From Pseudomonadota bacterium (GTDB taxonomy: Bacteria > Pseudomonadota > Alphaproteobacteria > Micropepsales > Micropepsaceae), in contig JAKAVI010000297.1 in NCBI GenBank assembly GCA_021817355.1, positions 1-10,851 of the forward strand: a DNA stretch of 10,851 nt, written 5' to 3'. Under the pieces are notes generated by a model. The model was not told the origin of the DNA. It searched no databases and worked only from the letters and a program-made list of their open reading frames with translations. Shown in pieces: positions 6,498 to 10,851 of the stretch. A program made the translations under genes and the position numbers. Each line of letters begins with the position of its first letter. Position 1 is the stretch's first letter.

Positions 6498-7859
6498 CTA
6501 GGCTTTGTCGGGGTCGACGAGCAGGCTGCCTGCCTTGATCGCAAGAATTTCGTTGCAGCCGTCTTCGATCAGCGCCGCTCTTGCGTCACGCAAAAGCTTT
6601 TCGAGCGGATAGGCGCGTGTCATGCCGTTACCGCCGAACATCTGCAAGGCATCATTGGCAACCTCGAACGCGGTCTGGGTACAAGTCACCTTCGAGCAGA
6701 TCGAGGCATGAAGCGCGCGTTTGCCCGAAAGGGCATTGAAACGGGCGACACGCCGCGCCAGCGCGCGTGCAGCCTCAGTGCGCCGGAGCATATGGAAGAG
6801 GCGGTAGCGCACATTCTGATGATGGATGATCGCCACGCCTCCCTGCCGGCGATCATGGGCATATTCAAGCGCCAGCTCGTAGGCGGCGCGGGCCACGCCG
6901 ACGAACGTCGTTCCCATCCCTGAATTGGCTTCGGTCAGGATGTCGTACACGGCGTCGGTATAGCGGTCAGGACCTGCCGCAATGAAGCGGGTTGGAACTT
7001 CGACATTGTCGAAGAATATTTCACCCTGTGGAACGCAACGCTGCCCCATCTTGTCGAGCGGTTTGCCGCGCGTGATGCCGGGCTTTCTGAGATCGACGTA
7101 AATGCAGATGCCTTCGCGACCCTGTCCACGGTCAAAGGTGGTGTAGAGAATGCAGACATCGGCCGTGACACCGTTTGATACCCATGCCGATTTCTGGCCG
7201 TTAAGAACCACCCGATCGCCCTTCAAGGTTGCGATCAGGCTGGGGCGGTCATAGGAACCCTGCGGGTGCCCTGCCTGCCGGTCCCAGTCAAGCATGTCGG
7301 AACCGGCGACCGGTTCGGTGATCCCCCAGCAGCCCACATAAGGCTGTGGAAACGCTTCCAAAAGATCGAGCCGGCCCCAGCGCATCGCCATCATCTGTGG
7401 CAGCCCGCTTGCCCCGATCGAGATGCCAAGGCCCGCATCGCCCCAGCCCAGTTCCTCGTTCATCATCGACTGCAGATCGACAAGATCGGCCGGCGAAAGA
7501 TCCGATGTGAGAATCGCGTCCAGCCCGAGCGCCCGGTATTTATCGAGGACAGTCCAGTAGGACGAACCTTTGGCGATCATCTCCTCAGCGCTGAGCCTGT
7601 CGAGCTTTATGCCTTCGGGCCGCATCACCTCCTTGGCGAAACGGTGGAGGAGTTCGAGCGTCTCCTGCTTCAGGCCGCTGAGCGGTTCCTCAAAACCGGT
7701 TCCAGGCAGTTCGACATGCAACTCGCATCTGGGCAGGCCCGTCACCTCCGGGCACAGCGCTTTGCTCGCAACCTGCACTGCCATATCACTTCGCCCCGCT
7801 GGTTTTTGCGCCATTATGGTTGATCGGCGAGTCTGCGCATGATCACGCTCCCACGGCAT
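6498..7859 (-). CDS. Acyl-CoA dehydrogenase family protein
   Basis: A 453-residue FAD flavoprotein predicted to catalyse alpha,beta-dehydrogenation of an acyl-CoA. Domain order is a helical N-terminal domain (about 60-175), a beta domain with the FAD/substrate loop CWGITEPVAGSD (177-188) and the NGQKSAWVSNG stretch (220-230), and a C-terminal helical bundle with the flavin loop FGGNGMTRAYPLEKLLRDAR (408-427). Where medium-chain enzymes have YEGT with the catalytic Glu, this protein has IEDG, leaving Glu432 as the likely base. About 60 residues precede the first domain, longer than in typical 380-residue members. The ATG at 7859 has GGAG five bases upstream; internal ATGs at 7814 and 7784 lack as good a site but would shorten the extension. 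No electron-transfer flavoprotein or ligase gene is adjacent, so the pathway is undetermined. Confidence 0.92.
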   Translation of the reverse strand: MPWERDHAQTRRSTIMAQKPAGRSDMAVQVASKALCPEVTGLPRCELHVELPGTGFEEPLSGLKQETLELLHRFAKEVMRPEGIKLDRLSAEEMIAKGSSYWTVLDKYRALGLDAILTSDLSPADLVDLQSMMNEELGWGDAGLGISIGASGLPQMMAMRWGRLDLLEAFPQPYVGCWGITEPVAGSDMLDWDRQAGHPQGSYDRPSLIATLKGDRVVLNGQKSAWVSNGVTADVCILYTTFDRGQGREGICIYVDLRKPGITRGKPLDKMGQRCVPQGEIFFDNVEVPTRFIAAGPDRYTDAVYDILTEANSGMGTTFVGVARAAYELALEYAHDRRQGGVAIIHHQNVRYRLFHMLRRTEAARALARRVARFNALSGKRALHASICSKVTCTQTAFEVANDALQMFGGNGMTRAYPLEKLLRDARAALIEDGCNEILAIKAGSLLVDPDKA

Positions 7860-8488
7860 TTTTGCTCCGTGAATGCGGCATGACGTAGCAACACGGAGAG
7901 TGTGCGCTGCATCATGCTTTGCCGCAGCGCACGTCAGGGCGCCGGTAAAACATGCAACACATGCTCGCGAATGCTTTCATCCCGGCGCGCAATCCTTTCA
8001 TGATGTCCCTTGTGCGCCGCGGAGTTATTGCGTCGCGTTCAACCGCGTGACCCGACGTTGGCGGAACATTCGCGCTCTTGCCCGCGTCACAGCTCGCAAG
8101 GATGCCGGCCAGACTTGCCGTGTTGTCCGGCTCGCGGCTCGCGCGTCGTCTTGCTTCTGATCAGTTGAGCCCTTGCACCAGCAGGGCGATGAAGCCCGGC
8201 TCTTGTCCTGTGGGAGATGTGCCTGGGACCGGCCTTATTCAGCTCAGCGAGTTCCCACCACCGAGGTCCTTGAGGAACAGCCGTGCCTCGACAGGCGCCT
8301 GGCCTGGGATCGTCTGGGCGCATGGCAGGCGGCGTGGCCGGCTCTGGCCATCGGCGAGCACGATATCGTTCTTTGCAAGGCGAGCACGGGGCGAGGGGTG
8401 TGAGCGCTTAAGATCGCGACACGGCGCCACAGAGGACGCCCTTGCCCATCGCCACCGCCGATGGTGCCGGCAGCAAAGGCGCGTGCGG
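7860..8488. other. Intergenic region of about 630 bp without a supportable gene
   Basis: It lies between the acyl-CoA dehydrogenase start and the galU stop (both minus strand). Open frames exist (for example 7873-8160 and 8173-8403 on +, 8087-8323 on -), but none has a recognisable domain, and their residue make-up is typical of GC-rich non-coding reading. Visible elements are a 10-bp perfect palindrome CAGGCGCCTG (8292-8301) and the near-direct repeats GCTTTCAT and CCTTTCAT 20 bp apart (7973-8000). The dehydrogenase promoter must lie near 7870-7950, but I see no clear boxes. No tRNA or known structured RNA was recognised. Confidence 0.5.
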
Positions 8489-9367
8489 TCAGGCCTGGGT
8501 GAACTGATCGATGATCTTGCGCAGGCTTGGTGCGATGTCAGGACGGGTCAGGCCCACGGCCACATTGGCCTGCAAAAAGCCGACCTTGTCGCCACAGTCG
8601 AAACGGGCGCAGTTGGTTCTGACACCATGGAAGGGCATACGTCCGATCAACCGCGCCATCGCATCGGTGAGCTGGATTTCGCCGCCGGCACCGGTTTCGT
8701 GCTTGTCCAGTTCCGCGAAGATTTCCGGCTGCAGGATATAGCGTCCGATGATGCAGAGCCGCGACGGCGCAACTTCGGGTTTGGGCTTTTCAATCACGCC
8801 CTTGACCTCGACGGCATTGCCGCGCACGACGCCGGGTGTGATGACGCCATAGCGGCTGACCTCGTCGAGCGGCTTTTCCTCGGCGGCGACGATGACCCCG
8901 CCGCCCACGCGATGATAGGCCTCGATCATCTGGGCCAGGCAGGAGGGCTCGCCGATCATCAGATCATCGGGCAGGAGCACGGCAAAGGGTTCGTCGCCGA
9001 CGAGATGGCGGGCCGACCATACCGCATGGCCAAGACCCAGCGGGCGCTGCTGACGGGTAAAGCTCACCGAGCCGGTCACCGGCAGATCTTCCAGAAGCCC
9101 GTTCAGGGCCTCGGTCTTGCCCCGTTCACGCAGCAGCGCCTCAAGCTCATAGGCATGATCGAAATGGTCTTCGATGATGTGCTTGCCCCGTCCGGTGACG
9201 AAGATGAACTGCTCGATGCCAGCCTTCATCGCTTCTTCGACGGCGTACTGCACCACCGGCTTGTCGACCACTGGGAGCATTTCCTTGGGCACCGCTTTGG
9301 TGGCGGGCAGAAACCGTGTCCCCATGCCCGCGACGGGCAGCACTGCGATGCGAACGGGTTTGATCAT
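8489..9367 (-). CDS. galU: UTP--glucose-1-phosphate uridylyltransferase GalU
   Basis: A 292-residue cytosolic nucleotidyltransferase making UDP-glucose from UTP and glucose-1-phosphate, the precursor for lipopolysaccharide, exopolysaccharide and osmoregulated glucans. The nucleotide-binding signature GMGTRFLPATKAVPKEMLP (14-32) is complete. Also present are the uridine-contact region RPLGLGHAV (108-116), the metal-site LPDD (132-135), VIEKPKP (191-197), GAGGEIQLTDAM (226-237) and FDCGDKVGF (256-264). Length and motifs fit an intact bacterial GalU. The start has only a weak GAG upstream. It is divergent from the synthase-like gene, with 199 bp between the two starts, and no other sugar-nucleotide gene is visible nearby. 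Confidence 0.96.
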   Translation of the reverse strand: MIKPVRIAVLPVAGMGTRFLPATKAVPKEMLPVVDKPVVQYAVEEAMKAGIEQFIFVTGRGKHIIEDHFDHAYELEALLRERGKTEALNGLLEDLPVTGSVSFTRQQRPLGLGHAVWSARHLVGDEPFAVLLPDDLMIGEPSCLAQMIEAYHRVGGGVIVAAEEKPLDEVSRYGVITPGVVRGNAVEVKGVIEKPKPEVAPSRLCIIGRYILQPEIFAELDKHETGAGGEIQLTDAMARLIGRMPFHGVRTNCARFDCGDKVGFLQANVAVGLTRPDIAPSLRKIIDQFTQA

Positions 9368-9566
9368 GAGCTCGTCTGAACGAAGGGTGAGGGCCTCGGA
9401 CCTGTCTTAGCGGCAAAGCCTGCACGCGTCCATGTACAGGGTGCCAGGAGGCAGCAAAAGGTCCAGCCACATAGAGAAATCGTCACGCAGCGTAAGGTTG
9501 CACAGCGGATTGTCAGGGCCCGCTAAAGCTGGTTTGCTGCGCCAAATTTTTGAACGAGGCGATTTC

Positions 9567-10851
9567 ATGATCGGGATAACCTCCTGGGGAGCTTATGTGC
9601 CGCGGCTGCGCCTTCAGCGCAAAAGTGTCGGCAGTGCCAATGCCTGGTTTGCCCCTGGTCTGGCACGGGCCAAAGGTGAACGGGCCATGGCCAATTGGGA
9701 TGAGGATGCGCTCACCATGGCGGTGGAGGCCGGTCGTGCCTGCCTGCCGACGCCTGATCCCCTCAGCGGCCGTGCCCACCTCGATGCACTCTATTTTGCC
9801 TCGACCTCGATGCCCTTTAGCGATCGCCTCAATGGCGGGATTGCCGCCCGTGCGCTGGGCCTTCGTGAGGCCGTATCGGCACTTGATGTCACCGGCTCGC
9901 AGCGCGCCGGAACCTCGGCGCTGCTCTCTGCCCTTGATGCAGTGGGCGCCAGCCGGGCCAAGGCGGCGCTCGTGATGGCGAGCGACAGGCGCAAGGCCCG
10001 CGTGGCCAGCAGCCAGGAGCTTTCCTACGGTGATGCGGCCGCAGCCCTCGAACTCGGCCAGGACAATATCCGGGCCCGTTTCATCGCCAGCCATACACTC
10101 AGTATCGACTTCATCGATCATTTTCGCGGTGCGGGCGAGGAGTTCGACTATGGCTGGGAGGAACGCTGGATCCGCGATGAGGGCTACAGCAAGATCGTGC
10201 CCACGGCGATCAAGGCCCTGCTGGAGAAAACTGGAGTTAGCGCCAGCGACATCGCGCACATCGTGATCCCTACCGCTTTCGCCAAGCTCGATGCCAGTCT
10301 CGCCAAGCAGTGCGGGCTCAATCCCGAGCGCCTGGTCGAGGATTATGCCGACCGCATCGGCGATGCCGGGACGGCGCAGCCGCTCCTGATGCTGATTGCC
10401 GCGCTCGAGCGGGCCAAGCCGGGAGAAAAAATCCTCGTCGCCCAGTTTGGCAATGGTTGCGATGTGCTGCTGTTCGAGACCACGGCCTCGCTCGCCGAAG
10501 CCCAGCGCGGCAGCCTTGTGGCGGCCCTGTCGCGGCGCAAGGAAGAAACCAACTACATGAAGTATCTTGCCTTCAACGGGCTGATTGAACTTGAGAAGGG
10601 CATGCGGGCGGAGGTCGACAAGAAGACCGCCCTCACCGTGCAGTATCGCAAGTCGGACATGCTGACGAGCCTTGTCGGCGGCAAATGTGCCCGCTGCGGC
10701 ACCGCCCAGTTCCCGCGCTCGCGGATCTGCGTCAATCCCAATTGCAAGGCGGTGGACAGCCAGGAACCCTACAGCTTCGCCGAGCGCGAGGGTTCCGTCT
10801 TGTCCTGGTCGGCAGATTTCTTGACCTATTCGATGGCGCCCCCCAATCATT
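9567..10851 (+). CDS. HMG-CoA synthase/thiolase-fold protein fused to a zinc-ribbon/OB-fold (DUF35-like) module, 3' truncated by window
   Basis: An open frame of 428 codons from ATG 9567 (GAGG seven bases upstream) runs off the window end. Residues 1-330 are a thiolase-superfamily domain of the HMG-CoA synthase / KAS III type: MIGITSWGAYVPRLRL start, DALYFASTSMPFSDR (73-87), DVTGSQRAGTSALL (107-120), SYGDAAAALEL (153-163), and RIGDAGTAQPLLML (263-276). After a linker comes a zinc ribbon with Cys374, Cys377, Cys388 and Cys393 (CxxC..CxxxxC), then the start of an OB fold (EGSVLSWSADF, 408-418), as in DUF35 partners of thiolases. In HMG-CoA synthases the catalytic Glu, Cys and His would fall near Thr80, Gln112 and Pro235, and the KAS III Asn near Asp266; none is conserved. 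The protein may therefore catalyse a different carbon-carbon reaction or be non-catalytic. The architecture is clear; the substrate is unknown. Confidence 0.87.
   Translation, partial: MIGITSWGAYVPRLRLQRKSVGSANAWFAPGLARAKGERAMANWDEDALTMAVEAGRACLPTPDPLSGRAHLDALYFASTSMPFSDRLNGGIAARALGLREAVSALDVTGSQRAGTSALLSALDAVGASRAKAALVMASDRRKARVASSQELSYGDAAAALELGQDNIRARFIASHTLSIDFIDHFRGAGEEFDYGWEERWIRDEGYSKIVPTAIKALLEKTGVSASDIAHIVIPTAFAKLDASLAKQCGLNPERLVEDYADRIGDAGTAQPLLMLIAALERAKPGEKILVAQFGNGCDVLLFETTASLAEAQRGSLVAALSRRKEETNYMKYLAFNGLIELEKGMRAEVDKKTALTVQYRKSDMLTSLVGGKCARCGTAQFPRSRICVNPNCKAVDSQEPYSFAEREGSVLSWSADFLTYSMAPPNH

Noticed and set aside
8160..8330. Possible structured RNA (6S or SRP-like) from several GC-rich inverted repeats
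   Set aside because: I could not match the conserved bulge or loop sequences of 6S, SRP, RNase P or tmRNA, and the inverted repeats are short.
8078..9379. 433-codon open frame on the plus strand across galU
   Set aside because: It is antisense to a complete, motif-perfect galU; the translation has no recognisable domain. Long antisense frames are common in GC-rich genes.
9513..10850. 445-codon open frame on the minus strand at the window end
   Set aside because: It lies antisense to the synthase-like/DUF35 gene, whose plus-strand frame shows clear thiolase, zinc-ribbon and OB-fold motifs. The antisense translation is low-complexity and unrecognisable.

Overview
The window is GC-rich, densely coded DNA. 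It most resembles an alphaproteobacterial chromosome, judging from the style of the proteins, the GC content and the SD-led starts; I see no taxonomic marker gene, so this is an inference. There are no rRNA or tRNA genes, CRISPR arrays, insertion sequences or phage genes. Nine protein genes are supported, the last one cut by the window end.

Region 1 (1-4361) is a self-contained block. An NsrR-like Rrf2 regulator (88-525) abuts a nitronate monooxygenase (526-2046) that carries an extra C-terminal helical, ferritin-like domain of the DUF6306 type. Converging on it from the other strand are a CLC-type chloride transport protein with two CBS domains (4314-2527) and a small DUF488/YeaO-like protein (2409-2059). 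Both ends of the block carry a palindromic site of operator type. A 27-bp imperfect palindrome lies ahead of the regulator, and a perfect 23-bp palindrome sits exactly between the -35 and -10 boxes of the CLC promoter. The natural reading is a nitrosative or nitro-compound stress module (NO-sensing repressor plus flavin nitronate oxidase). Whether the CLC and DUF488 genes belong to the same regulon is open.

Region 2 (4362-5103) has no convincing gene, only some inverted repeats. Region 3 (5104-6461) is a translationally coupled pair: an unrecognised four-helix membrane protein and an NmrA / isoflavone-reductase-like NAD(P)-binding protein. Converging on it is an acyl-CoA dehydrogenase (7859-6498). 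Region 4 (7860-8488) is another stretch of about 630 bp without a supportable gene.

Region 5 (8489-10851) has galU on the minus strand, divergent from the start of a large plus-strand gene (9567 to beyond the end). That gene encodes an HMG-CoA-synthase/thiolase-fold protein fused to a zinc-ribbon/OB-fold (DUF35-like) module. The residues expected at the HMG-CoA synthase active site appear substituted, which points to a non-classical acyl-CoA chemistry. With the acyl-CoA dehydrogenase it suggests accessory acyl-CoA metabolism (fatty acid, isoprenoid or steroid-like substrates). The most interesting items are the fused nitronate monooxygenase under an NsrR-like regulator, the two palindromes, and the active-site-substituted synthase fusion.
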